DNA of 64,000 bases from RSA9 sp036381195 (GTDB lineage Bacteria; Gemmatimonadota; Gemmatimonadetes; Longimicrobiales; RSA9): NCBI GenBank assembly GCA_036381195.1, contig DASVDH010000059.1:62001-126000 (forward strand). Direction: 5' to 3'. How positions within the stretch are numbered: position 1 is the first letter of the stretch; each line of letters starts with the position of its first letter. Position numbers and translations under genes: made by a program. The notes below the pieces were generated by a model, which had not been told where the DNA came from, did not search any database, and was given only the letters and a program-made list of their open reading frames with translations. Positions 42,344 through 51,124 of this stretch are shown one piece after another.

Positions 42344-42778
42344 TCAGGCGGCGTCCGGCGCCGCCCGCAGGACGTCCGCCGTCGCGAAGAAGAACGCCGT
42401 CTCCCGCTGCGCCGTCTCCGGCGCATCCGAGGCGTGGATCGCGTTGCGCTCCTTGGACTCCGCATACAGCGCCCGAACGGTGCCGGGCCGCGCCTCGGCC
42501 GGATCCGTCGCGCCGATCACCTCGCGCAGGCGCGCCACGGCGCCCTCGCGCTCGAGCAGGACGGGGACGACCGGCCCCGACGTCATGAAGCGGACGAGCG
42601 ACTCGTAGAACGGCCGCTCCCGATGCACGGCGTAGAACTCCCGCGCCTCGGCCTCGCTCAGCCGCAGCATCCGGATGCCCCGGATGCGGAAGCCATCTTC
42701 CTCGAGGTGCGCGAGAATGCGCCCGGTCAGGTTGCGGGCGACCGCGTCCGGCTTGATGATCGCGAGCGTGTATTCCAT
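42344..42778 (-). CDS. ndk: Nucleoside diphosphate kinase
   Basis: 144-aa enzyme that exchanges terminal phosphates among nucleoside triphosphates. It starts YTLAIIKPDAVARNL and carries the phospho-His in RNAIHASD (His115). VRFMTSGPVVPVLLERE is the usual nucleotide-binding stretch. Length is standard. It lies 7 nt after the EIIA-CBS gene and close to sucCD, whose product can be GTP or ATP; NDK would equalise these pools. Confidence 0.97.
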   Translation of the reverse strand: MEYTLAIIKPDAVARNLTGRILAHLEEDGFRIRGIRMLRLSEAEAREFYAVHRERPFYESLVRFMTSGPVVPVLLEREGAVARLREVIGATDPAEARPGTVRALYAESKERNAIHASDAPETAQRETAFFFATADVLRAAPDAA

Positions 42779-42785
42779 CGGTCGT

Positions 42786-43661
42786 TCAACGCGCGAAGAG
42801 TTTGCGGATGATCTGGGCCCGGGTGAGAATCCCCGTGAGCCTGCCCTCGCTGACTACGGGCAACTGCTCGACGTTCTTGTTGATCATCGTGCTCGCGGCC
42901 TCGTCCAACCCCACCTCCGGCGAAATGCAGAGCACGGATCTGGTCATGACGTCGCGGACCTTGAGCGCGCCGAGGCCGGGGCCCGCCTCCCGGTCTCCGG
43001 CGGGGGGGACCTGCGGAAGGATGGCCCGCATCAGGTCCACCTCCGAGACGATGCCCAGCACCTCGCGCTTATCGCCAGTGACGACGACCGCGTTCACGCG
43101 CTCGCGGATCATCGTCTCGAGCGCCTCCCGGACCGGCGCATCGGGAGCGACGACGGGGACGTCGTACGCCATGACGTCTCGCACGGCGAGCTGGGGCTCG
43201 ATGCGCAGGTCGCCCAGATCCCTGATGGCGAGGACGTCCTCCACCGATCGCGCGGCCAGCAGGCGGTCCAGGACGCGCTCGTCACGCAACAAGCGTCCGA
43301 TCGCAGCCAGCGTCTGGAGGTAGCTGGACGCCCCCTCGCGGGGGCCCAGGATGAGGAAGACGATCCGGGGCCGCACACGGTCTCCCGCCTCCGGCGCAGC
43401 GAGCGGCTCGGGCGCGATGCCCAGGGCCACGACGAGGCGGTCCACCGCATCCGTGCGCTGGTGAGGCAGCACGATCTGGTCCCCGATGGTGACCAGGTCC
43501 CGTCCCCCCGCGGTCGCGACCAGGCGCTCGATGTCCAGCGGCGTGCGCACGAGGCCCTGCTGCGCAAGCCGCTGGATGAGCGCGATGATCGCCTCATGCA
43601 ACGATGCGGCCTCGAGCGGAACGATGATGTTCTCGGGACCGAGGATCTCGCGCAGTTGCAT
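42786..43661 (-). CDS. PTS EIIA (type 2)-CBS fusion regulator
   Basis: 291 aa. Residues about 1-148 form a PTS EIIA type-2/EIIANtr-like domain; the phosphorylatable His is His67 in VLPHQRTDAV, preceded by the GGRDLVTIGDQI region. Residues about 157-213 and 228-290 are two CBS motifs (VRDVMAYDVPVVAPDAPVRE and VRDVMTRSVLCISPEVGLDE). No membrane EIIB/C is nearby, so a regulatory role is more likely than sugar uptake. CBS pairs usually bind adenine nucleotides. ATG 43661 is preferred because GGAG lies about 11 nt upstream. It sits between sucD and ndk. Confidence 0.85.
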   Translation of the reverse strand: MQLREILGPENIIVPLEAASLHEAIIALIQRLAQQGLVRTPLDIERLVATAGGRDLVTIGDQIVLPHQRTDAVDRLVVALGIAPEPLAAPEAGDRVRPRIVFLILGPREGASSYLQTLAAIGRLLRDERVLDRLLAARSVEDVLAIRDLGDLRIEPQLAVRDVMAYDVPVVAPDAPVREALETMIRERVNAVVVTGDKREVLGIVSEVDLMRAILPQVPPAGDREAGPGLGALKVRDVMTRSVLCISPEVGLDEAASTMINKNVEQLPVVSEGRLTGILTRAQIIRKLFAR

Positions 43662-43691
43662 GGAGAGCACGGCTCCGACCGGCTCGGCCGG

Positions 43692-44573
43692 TCAGAGCGC
43701 CTCCTGGATGAGGCCGACCACCTCGATGGGGCGACGCGCGACGCGGATGCCGTTCTCCTCGAAGGCCCGGATCTTCTCCGCCGCCGTACCGGACGACCCG
43801 CTGATGATGGCCCCGGCGTGGCCCATGCGCCGCCCCGGGGGCGCGGTCTGGCCGGCGATGAAGCCCACGACCGGCTTCGAGAGGTTCTGCCGTGCGAACG
43901 CCGCTGCCTCCTGCTCGTCCGTTCCGCCGATCTCGCCGATCATCACGACGGCGCGCGTCTCCTCGTCCTCCTCGAACGCAGCCAGGCAGTCGATGAAGGA
44001 AGTTCCGATGATCGGGTCGCCCCCGATCCCCACGCAGGTCGTCTGGCCGATGCCGGCGCGGGTGAGCTGGTTGACGACCTCGTACGTGAGCGTCCCGGAG
44101 CGCGAGACCACGCCCACGGGCCCACGGGTCACGATCGATCCCGGGATGATCCCGATCTTGCACCGGCCCGGCGAGATGAGTCCCGGGCAATTGGGCCCGA
44201 CGAGCCGCGCCCCCTTCTCCGCCACGAAGGGGTAGACCCGCGTCATGTCGAGCACGGGAATGCCCTCGGTGATCGCGACGATGAGCCGGATGCCGGCGTC
44301 CGCGGCCTCGAGGATCGCATCGGCCGCGAAGGCCGGGGGGACGTAGATGACGGATGCATCGGCGCCCGTCTCGCCCACGGCGCGGTCCATCGTGTCGAAG
44401 ACCGGTACGCGCTTGCCGCCGGGACCCTCGAACCATTGTCCGCCCTTGCCCGGCGTGACGCCCGCAACGATGTGCGTTCCGTAATCCATCATCTGACGTG
44501 CGTGGAACGAGCCGTCGCGGCCCGTGATCCCCTGCACGATCAGGCGTGTGCTTTCGTCTGCAAAGATCGCCAT
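43692..44573 (-). CDS. sucD: Succinyl-CoA synthetase alpha subunit
   Basis: 293-aa TCA-cycle subunit that carries the phospho-His. CoA binding is by VQGITGRDGSFHARQMM; VVSRSGTLTYEVVNQLT, GIGGDPIIGTSFIDCL and the active His in GHAGAIISGSSGT are all conserved. It begins 2 nt after sucC ends, in the standard sucC-sucD order. Length is normal. Confidence 0.97.
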   Translation of the reverse strand: MAIFADESTRLIVQGITGRDGSFHARQMMDYGTHIVAGVTPGKGGQWFEGPGGKRVPVFDTMDRAVGETGADASVIYVPPAFAADAILEAADAGIRLIVAITEGIPVLDMTRVYPFVAEKGARLVGPNCPGLISPGRCKIGIIPGSIVTRGPVGVVSRSGTLTYEVVNQLTRAGIGQTTCVGIGGDPIIGTSFIDCLAAFEEDEETRAVVMIGEIGGTDEQEAAAFARQNLSKPVVGFIAGQTAPPGRRMGHAGAIISGSSGTAAEKIRAFEENGIRVARRPIEVVGLIQEAL

Positions 44574-44575
44574 GG

Positions 44576-45727
44576 TCAGTCGGTCGCTCGGGGAGCGCCC
44601 CCGGCCATCTCGACGGCCTTCTGCACGACCTCGTCCATCGACGTCGTGGCGCCGAAGCCGGCCTGTTGCAGGATATCGAGGGCGAGTCCTTCGTTCGTGC
44701 CCGTCAGCCGGATGACGAGCGGGACCCGGATCTCGATGCGGCGGCTCGCCTCGACGATGCCGTTGGCCACGTCATCGCAGCGCGTGATGCCGCCGAAGAT
44801 GTTGAAGAGGATGACCTTCACCTTCGGGTCGCGCGTGATGATGCGGAGCGCGTTCACCACCTTCTCCGGATTCGACGAGCCGCCGATGTCGAGGAAGTTG
44901 GCCGGCTCGCCGCCGTAGAACTTGATCAGGTCCATCGTCGCCATGGCCAGGCCAGCGCCGTTGACCACCGCGCCGATGTTGCCATCGAGTTGGATGTAGG
45001 TGAGGCCCGCCTCGCGCGCGGCGGTTTCCGCCGGCGGCTCCGCCGAAACATCGCGGAGTGCGGCGATGGATTCCCGCCGGAAGAGCTCGTTGTCATCGAT
45101 GTTGAACTTCGCATCGATCGCCTTGACCTCGCCCGCCGGCGTGGTGATCAACGGGTTGATCTCGGCGAGCGAGGCGCCGCTCTCCACGAAGGCGCGGTAC
45201 AGGTTGCGCAGAATCGCCGCACAGGCACGCTGCTGCGGGGCCTCATCGTAGAGCGTCGTGGCGAGCCAGTACGCCTGGTGCGGAAGGAGGCCGTAGCGCG
45301 GATCCACGACGAGGCGCCGGATGGCACCGGGCGCCCGCGCGGCGACCTCCTCGATGTCCACGCCGCCTTCGCGGCTGACCATGAACACCGGGCGCTTGGA
45401 CGCACGGTCCACGATCACGCCCACGTAGCTCTCGGAGGCGATCTCCTCGGCCGGGGTGACCAGCACCTTCTTCACCCGGAGTCCCTTGATCTCCATCCCG
45501 AGGATGCGAGCGGCCTTCTCCCGCGCCTCGGCCGGGGTCGCCGCGAGCTGCACGCCGCCCGCCTTGCCGCGGCCGCCGGCGTGCACCTGGGCCTTGATGA
45601 CGACGCGGGCGCCGAAGCGCGCAGCGATGGTCTCCGCTTGCTCCGGCGTCTCGGCCACCTCCCCGGGTGGAACCGGAACGCCGTGCGCGCGAAGGATCTC
45701 CCGCGCCTGATACTCGTGAATGTTCAT
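44576..45727 (-). CDS. sucC: Succinyl-CoA synthetase beta subunit
   Basis: 383-aa ATP-grasp subunit. It starts MNIHEYQAREILRAHGVPVP; KAQVHAGGRGKAGGVQLA is the nucleotide-binding loop region; EINPLITTPAGEVKAIDAKF and NIFGGITRCDDVANGI give the metal site and the CoA/phosphate loop. Nucleotide specificity (ATP or GTP) is not obvious. It begins 3 nt after the carbamate kinase gene ends, so the two are probably co-transcribed. Confidence 0.97.
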   Translation of the reverse strand: MNIHEYQAREILRAHGVPVPPGEVAETPEQAETIAARFGARVVIKAQVHAGGRGKAGGVQLAATPAEAREKAARILGMEIKGLRVKKVLVTPAEEIASESYVGVIVDRASKRPVFMVSREGGVDIEEVAARAPGAIRRLVVDPRYGLLPHQAYWLATTLYDEAPQQRACAAILRNLYRAFVESGASLAEINPLITTPAGEVKAIDAKFNIDDNELFRRESIAALRDVSAEPPAETAAREAGLTYIQLDGNIGAVVNGAGLAMATMDLIKFYGGEPANFLDIGGSSNPEKVVNALRIITRDPKVKVILFNIFGGITRCDDVANGIVEASRRIEIRVPLVIRLTGTNEGLALDILQQAGFGATTSMDEVVQKAVEMAGGAPRATD

Positions 45728-45730
45728 CCG

Positions 45731-46741
45731 TCAGGTCACATGTTGTTCGAGGGATTGCGGGCCGGCCGCTTCGTCCGGCACGATCACGGTCCCCGCCTCG
45801 CCGCGCACCGCGGCGAGGCCGAGGTCGAGGCGAGTGATGATCGCCCGCCGCCCGCCGCCCTTCACGAACGAGACGGCCGCCTCCACCTTCGGGCCCATGC
45901 TCCCGCCGCCGAACTCGCCGGCCTCGAGCAGCTCCTCGGCGCGCGAGGCGGTGAGGTGGCGGAGTAGCCGCTGGCCGGGCCGGCCGTACTCCAGGAAGAC
46001 GCCCTCCACGTTCGTCAGGATCAGCAGCACCTCCGCGCCGATGTCGCGGGCGAGGACCTCCGCCGCGCGGTCCTTGTCGATCACGCCGTCCACGCCCTCG
46101 AGCCGGAGCACCGGATCCCGATACACGGGTGTCCCGCCGCCGCCCGCGGCAATGACGATCGTGTCCGCGTCCAGGAGCCGCCGGATCTGTTCCCGCTCCA
46201 CGACCGCCAGGGGGCGTGGCGAGGGAGCGAGCCGGCGCCAGCCCTCCGCCACGCGGCCCACCGCCCAGCCGAGCTCCCGCTCGAGCGTCCGGGCGGCCTC
46301 CTCATCCAGCACGCGCCCGACCGGCTTGACCGGCTCGTGCGTGGCCGGGTCGGCGGGGTCCACCAGGACCTGGGTCACCAGGGTCACGACCCCGCGCGCG
46401 ATGCCCGCCCGCTCGAGCGCGTTCTGCAACGACTGCTGGATCATGTAGCCGATCCAGCCGGCCGTCGCGGCCACGAGAACGCCGAGCGGCAGCGGGGGCA
46501 GCCGGTCGCGCGCCAACTCGTTCCGGAGCAGCTCGTCGCCGATCTGCGGCCCGTTGCCGTGGACGAGGACGATCCGCCAGCCGGCGCGGGCGAGCTCGAC
46601 GACGGGCGCGAGACTCTCGCGGGTATGCGCGAACTGCTGGTGGATGTCACCGCGCTCGCCCGGTGGCAGGAGGGCGTTGCCGCCCAGGGCCACGACGATC
46701 GAGCGCGACTGCTCTGGCGCAGAGAACGGCTGCGCAATCAT
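45731..46741 (-). CDS. arcC: Carbamate kinase-like amino-acid kinase
   Basis: 336-aa amino-acid-kinase fold enzyme. Carbamate kinase features are IVVALGGNALLPPGERG, VELARAGWRIVLVHGNGPQIGDEL (in parts), TLVTQVLVDPADPA, KPVGRVLDEEAA, IVIAAGGGGTPV, DGVIDKDRAAEVLA and EFGGGSMGPKVEAAVSFV. It converts carbamoyl phosphate and ADP to ATP or the reverse. No arginine deiminase or ornithine carbamoyltransferase gene is near, so its pathway is unclear. ATG 46741; the much longer open frame upstream is antisense-like and rejected. Confidence 0.88.
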   Translation of the reverse strand: MIAQPFSAPEQSRSIVVALGGNALLPPGERGDIHQQFAHTRESLAPVVELARAGWRIVLVHGNGPQIGDELLRNELARDRLPPLPLGVLVAATAGWIGYMIQQSLQNALERAGIARGVVTLVTQVLVDPADPATHEPVKPVGRVLDEEAARTLERELGWAVGRVAEGWRRLAPSPRPLAVVEREQIRRLLDADTIVIAAGGGGTPVYRDPVLRLEGVDGVIDKDRAAEVLARDIGAEVLLILTNVEGVFLEYGRPGQRLLRHLTASRAEELLEAGEFGGGSMGPKVEAAVSFVKGGGRRAIITRLDLGLAAVRGEAGTVIVPDEAAGPQSLEQHVT

Positions 46742-46833
46742 AACCCTGCCCCGCAGTGGTTGCAAGCGGCCACGCCACTTGCTCCTACCCCGCCGCGTCC
46801 CGCCCGGCCCCCCGGCCCCCCGGCCACGCCGGC

Positions 46834-49569
46834 TCAGCCGGCCGGCTCCCGGCGCGCGACCCGCTGCAGGAACTCGCGCAAGTCGCGCAGCGCCGCGCCG
46901 AAGCCGGCCAGGTCCCCCTCCCGCAACCGCCGGTCCGCCCGCTCGAGCAGGTCGAGCGCCCGGCGCGGCCAGTCGTCTGCCCCCCCGGCGTCCGTGGGCG
47001 AGGCTTCCGCGTCGGCCACCGGTGCGCCGTCGCCTCCGCCGCGCAGAGCCGCGATGGCCTCCGGGAGGGTGAGCGCCATGCTCACCGCCCGGCCGTCGCT
47101 CACGATCACCCGCTGGAGCTCCGGAATCGGGGTCCCCTGGCCCGAGAGGAACAGCGGCTCGATGTACAGGAACGTGCTGTCCAGCGGCACGACGCGCAGA
47201 CGGCCGAGGTCCACGTTGCTGCCCGAATTGCGCCAGATGCTGAGATCGTAGGAGATCGCCGGATCCTGCTCGATCAGGGTCTCGATCTGGGTCGGCCCCG
47301 GCACCTGCTGGTTGCGAGGCAGCTCGAGCAACAGGAGCTCGCCGTAATGCGGGGGGTCGTTCCGGGCGAGGAGGATGGCGGTCATGTTCTGGCGCTGGCG
47401 CGCAATGAACGGCACCGACAGGACGAATTCCGGCCGCTCCTCGCCCGGCAGCCGGAGGATCGAGTAGGTGGGGCGGAAAGACCGGGCATCCGTGCCGAGC
47501 TCCTCGGGCACCTGCCAGACGTCCTGCCCCGCGTAGAAGGCCTCCGCCCCATCGATGTGGTACTCCTCGAGGATCGCGGCCTGGGCACGCAGGTAGAGCG
47601 CCGGGTAGCGGAGATGCGCCCGCAGGCCGGGATCCATGGCATCCAGCGGCTTGAGGAGGCCCGGGAACACGCGCCGGTAGGTCTCCATGATGGGGTCCGC
47701 GTCGTCGATCGTGAAGAGCGAGACGGCGCCGGTGAGCGCATCCACGGTCGCCTTGGCGCTGTTGCGGAGATAGCGCACCGATTCGAGGCCGGGGATGCGC
47801 ACGCTGCGCGAGAGCGGGCGCGAGAGGGGGAACGTCTCCGAGGCCGTGTAGCCATCGACGATCCAGACGATGCGGCCGTGATGGATCACCGGGTAGGGGT
47901 CCGGATCCCAGAGCAGGAAGGGGGCGATCGCGCGGACCCGCTCGCCGACGGAGCGGCGGAACAGGATCCGGCTGTCGGCGTTGAGCTCGCCCGAGAAGAG
48001 CAGATTCTTGTCGGCGAACCTCCAGGCGAAGGCCAGGAGCCGGGGAAACGGGCGCAGCGGGATGCCCTCGGGGAAGTCCTTGCCGGGCGTGCCGTTGAGA
48101 GCGCCATCCCGACCCGGCACGAGCACCACGTAGTCGGACGTCGTCTCGCCGACGAAGATCTGGGGATGCGTCAGCTCGAGCGACGGCGGTGCGGCCGCAT
48201 CCCGCACCACCGGGTCCAGGTTGCCCAGCCAGAGCACGGGCTCGCCACGTCCCGAGACCTGCGACGCAGGGGTGATCACGGCTCCGAGGCCGGCGATGTA
48301 GCGCGGGTTCAGGCGGAGCGTTTGCCACGTCTGTGCGCCGGTGGGGAGCCCGCGCGCGTAGAACTCGCGGACCGCGATGGCGACCTGCGTGCTGGCGGCC
48401 GGCGTCCCGTAGCGGTCGTAGTCCACGCCGGGGAACTGGTAGTAAGGGAAGATGGTCTGGATCTGGTTGTAGGCGATGCGCAGCGGCTCGGGGTCCCAGA
48501 GGGGGAGCGCGGCGAGAACCGGCTCGAGCTCTTCCCATGGCGGGACCGCTGTCGGGCGGTAGGGATGCGGCCTGCGCTCGATGCGGTGGAGGTCGTAGGC
48601 GCGCCGCGTGAACTCGATGTTCCAGCGAATGTACGGTGCTTCCCTCGCGAACTGGTTGGGCTCGACCGCGAACTTCTGTACCAGCGCAGGATAGAGGAAC
48701 CCGGCGAGCAGCGCGCCGAGCAGGAGCGCGCCGACGGAAAGGAGCGCCGGCAGCCACGTGCGGCGCCACGCGCCGAACAGCAGGGCTGCCGCCGCGACGC
48801 ACGAGAGGAACGCCATCGCGGTCCGGGCAGGGAGCCGGGCGGTGACGTCGGTGTGCCCCAGCGGGTAACGCACGCCCGACCCCTCGACCAGCAGGCCGTA
48901 GCGGCCGAGCCAGTACCGCGCGCCGATGAGCAGCGCCATTCCGGCCACGAGGACGACGAAATGAAGGCGTGGAGCCGACTCGATCTCGAGGCGGCCGTCG
49001 CGCAGGCGCACGCCTCCGCTCAGCACGTAGCCGAGCAAGACGAGCAGGAACGTCCACACCAGCAGCAGCAGCAGGTACTCGCCGATGCGGTAGTAGATCG
49101 GCAAGTCGAAGACGTAAAAGGAGAGGTCCCGCCCGAGGAGCGGGTCGGTGGTTCCCCACTCCACGTGGCGCAGCCAGGCGAGGACGGCGAGCGCCCCCTC
49201 TGCGTCGAAGCTGATGCCGGAGAGCCACCAGCCGGCGAGGAGTGCGGCCGCGAGGAGGCCGAGCGAGACGTACCGCCGCGGGATCTGCTCGGAGATCTCG
49301 AGGTTGCCGTACCGCCGCCGTAGCTGCACCGGCCCGAGCTGCCGCGCGACGAACCACAGGTTGAGGGCGACGAATGCGGCTCCCAGGCCGCCGGTGGCGA
49401 TCCGCACCCCGAAGCCCGCGGCGATCCGGGTCCAGTAGACAGAGCCATAGCCGAGGCCCGAGTACCACAGCGCATCCGTGTAGAGATCCGTCAGCGCGCT
49501 CCCGCCCACGAGGATGGCGACGAGCACGACGGCAGCAACGAGGAGGACGCGCCCGGGCCGGCGGAGCAT
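46834..49569 (-). CDS. UPF0182 family membrane protein
   Basis: 911-aa protein. About seven hydrophobic segments lie in the first ~300 residues (the first at about 8-28). A large soluble part follows with family blocks such as EPNQFAREAPYIRWNIEFTR, NQIQTIFPYYQFPGVDYDRY and HYGELLLLELPRNQQVPGP. An acidic, helical C-terminal tail closes it. UPF0182 proteins are widespread and of unknown function, probably exported or membrane-bound with the large domain outside. It starts 1 nt after the phosphohexomutase stop. Confidence 0.9.
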   Translation of the reverse strand: MLRRPGRVLLVAAVVLVAILVGGSALTDLYTDALWYSGLGYGSVYWTRIAAGFGVRIATGGLGAAFVALNLWFVARQLGPVQLRRRYGNLEISEQIPRRYVSLGLLAAALLAGWWLSGISFDAEGALAVLAWLRHVEWGTTDPLLGRDLSFYVFDLPIYYRIGEYLLLLLVWTFLLVLLGYVLSGGVRLRDGRLEIESAPRLHFVVLVAGMALLIGARYWLGRYGLLVEGSGVRYPLGHTDVTARLPARTAMAFLSCVAAAALLFGAWRRTWLPALLSVGALLLGALLAGFLYPALVQKFAVEPNQFAREAPYIRWNIEFTRRAYDLHRIERRPHPYRPTAVPPWEELEPVLAALPLWDPEPLRIAYNQIQTIFPYYQFPGVDYDRYGTPAASTQVAIAVREFYARGLPTGAQTWQTLRLNPRYIAGLGAVITPASQVSGRGEPVLWLGNLDPVVRDAAAPPSLELTHPQIFVGETTSDYVVLVPGRDGALNGTPGKDFPEGIPLRPFPRLLAFAWRFADKNLLFSGELNADSRILFRRSVGERVRAIAPFLLWDPDPYPVIHHGRIVWIVDGYTASETFPLSRPLSRSVRIPGLESVRYLRNSAKATVDALTGAVSLFTIDDADPIMETYRRVFPGLLKPLDAMDPGLRAHLRYPALYLRAQAAILEEYHIDGAEAFYAGQDVWQVPEELGTDARSFRPTYSILRLPGEERPEFVLSVPFIARQRQNMTAILLARNDPPHYGELLLLELPRNQQVPGPTQIETLIEQDPAISYDLSIWRNSGSNVDLGRLRVVPLDSTFLYIEPLFLSGQGTPIPELQRVIVSDGRAVSMALTLPEAIAALRGGGDGAPVADAEASPTDAGGADDWPRRALDLLERADRRLREGDLAGFGAALRDLREFLQRVARREPAG

Positions 49570-49570
49570 G

Positions 49571-50944
49571 TTACACGTCTACGCCCTGTTCCCGCAGCCA
49601 CCCTTCCATGGCGGCGCGGATTCCGGCGAGTGCCTCCGGGGAACGGGCCTCGTAACGCAGGACGAGCACGGGCTGGGTGTTGGACGCGCGCAGGAGTCCC
49701 CACCCCTCCGGGAACAGGACGCGGGCGCCGTCCACGGAGATCACCTCATGGGACCGCCCGAAATGCTGCACGGCCGCCGCGACGATGTCGAACTTCCGTT
49801 CTTCCGGGACGTCCACGCGGATCTCCGGTGTCGAGACATAGGCCGGGAAGTCCGCAACCAGGCTCGACAACGGCCGGTCGGCCCGCGCGGCGATGTCCGC
49901 CAGCCGGCACGCGGCGTACAGCGCGTCGTCGAAACCGTAGTACTCATCCGCGAAGCAGACGTGGCCGGAGAGCTCGCCGGCGATCGGGGCCCCGGTCTCC
50001 TTCATCTTCTCCTTGATCAGAGAGTGCCCCGTTTTCCACATGATGGGCTCGCCGCCCCGTGCCCCGAAGACCTCCGGCAGCGCCTGCGAGCACTTGACGT
50101 CGAAGACGAGACGCTGGCCCGGGCCGCGCCGCTCCAGCAGGTCCAGGCCGTACAGCAACAGGAGGATGTCGCCGCGGATGATCCGTCCGTTCTCGTCCAC
50201 GGCGCCGATGCGGTCGCCATCCCCATCGAACGCGACGCCCAGGGCGGCGTCCTCGACACGCACGCGCTCGATGAGGTCCTCCAGGTTCTCGTCCACCACC
50301 GGATCGGGGTGGTGGTTCGGGAACGTGCCGTCGGATTCGCAGTAGAGCGGCACGACATCGGCGCCGATCCCCTCGAGGATGCGGACCGCCACCAGGCTCG
50401 CGGTGCCGTTCCCACAATCGGCCACGATCCGCAGCGGCCTGGCGAGTGAAAAGCGGCCGCTCACGTCGGCAATGTAGTCCGGCAGCACGTCGTGCCTCTC
50501 GAGCCCGCCGGCCCCGACCTCGAACTGCCTTCCTTCGATCCGCTCGCGCAACCGCTGGATCGCCGCCCCGTACAGCGCCCGGCCGTTGACGACCAGCTTG
50601 AAACCGTTGTACTCCGGCGGGTTGTGCGACCCGGTGATCTGGATCGCTCCATCGGTGCGGAGCCGCGTCGCGGCGAAGTAGAGCGTCGGCGTCGGCACGG
50701 TGCCGACGTCGATGACGTCCACGCCCGCCCCGCGAAGGCCGCGGATGAGCGCGTCCGCCAGCCCCGGCGAGGAAGGGCGGTTGTCGCGTCCGACGACCAC
50801 GCGCAGCCCCGGTGCGCCCCCATGTTGCCCTCGCAGCTCGCTGGCGAAGGCGCGCCCGATCTGCTCGGGTACGTCCCCTCCGAGGTCCCGGCTGACGACG
50901 CCCCGGATGTCGTACTCGCGGAAGATGTGTGGATTCACAGGCAC
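49571..50944 (-). CDS. Phosphomannomutase/phosphoglucomutase
   Basis: 457-aa alpha-D-phosphohexomutase that moves phosphate between C6 and C1 of mannose or glucose. HIFREYDIRGVV opens domain 1, the catalytic phospho-Ser is in ITGSHNPPEYNGFK, the metal loop is FDGDGDRIG, the sugar-binding loop is GELSGHVCF and the phosphate-binding loop is RASNTQPVLVLRYEA. It resembles AlgC/ManB. The start is GTG 50944, with GGAGGGGAG about 8 nt upstream. It supplies sugar 1-phosphates for surface glycans. Confidence 0.93.
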   Translation of the reverse strand: MPVNPHIFREYDIRGVVSRDLGGDVPEQIGRAFASELRGQHGGAPGLRVVVGRDNRPSSPGLADALIRGLRGAGVDVIDVGTVPTPTLYFAATRLRTDGAIQITGSHNPPEYNGFKLVVNGRALYGAAIQRLRERIEGRQFEVGAGGLERHDVLPDYIADVSGRFSLARPLRIVADCGNGTASLVAVRILEGIGADVVPLYCESDGTFPNHHPDPVVDENLEDLIERVRVEDAALGVAFDGDGDRIGAVDENGRIIRGDILLLLYGLDLLERRGPGQRLVFDVKCSQALPEVFGARGGEPIMWKTGHSLIKEKMKETGAPIAGELSGHVCFADEYYGFDDALYAACRLADIAARADRPLSSLVADFPAYVSTPEIRVDVPEERKFDIVAAAVQHFGRSHEVISVDGARVLFPEGWGLLRASNTQPVLVLRYEARSPEALAGIRAAMEGWLREQGVDV

Positions 50945-50982
50945 GGCGCTCCCCTCCGACCGCAGTTCCCCGAAATGGCCGG

Positions 50983-51012
50983 AACCTAGACGCGCGGCTC
51001 GCGCAACGTCAA
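50983..51012 (-). promoter_or_regulatory. Candidate promoter of the phosphohexomutase-UPF0182-sucCD run
   Basis: On the minus strand TTGACG (51007-51012) and TAGGTT (50983-50988) are 18 nt apart, giving a leader of about 32 nt that contains the ribosome site. It lies in the 180-nt gap after nuoN. Confidence 0.45.
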
Positions 51013-51124
51013 CCACCCGGGCCGCCTGCGGCGCGCGGCCGGCCGGTTGCGAGCCCGGAACGCGAAACGGCCGCCGCGGTGCCTCGCGCCGGCCGTCCTA
51101 TTGCCCCGTGATCCCCGTCCGCCG

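Noticed and set aside
46762..46777. Sigma-54-like TGGC...TTGC element before the carbamate kinase gene
   Set aside because: GG to GC offset is 13 nt instead of the strict 12, and no activator site or gene is visible.
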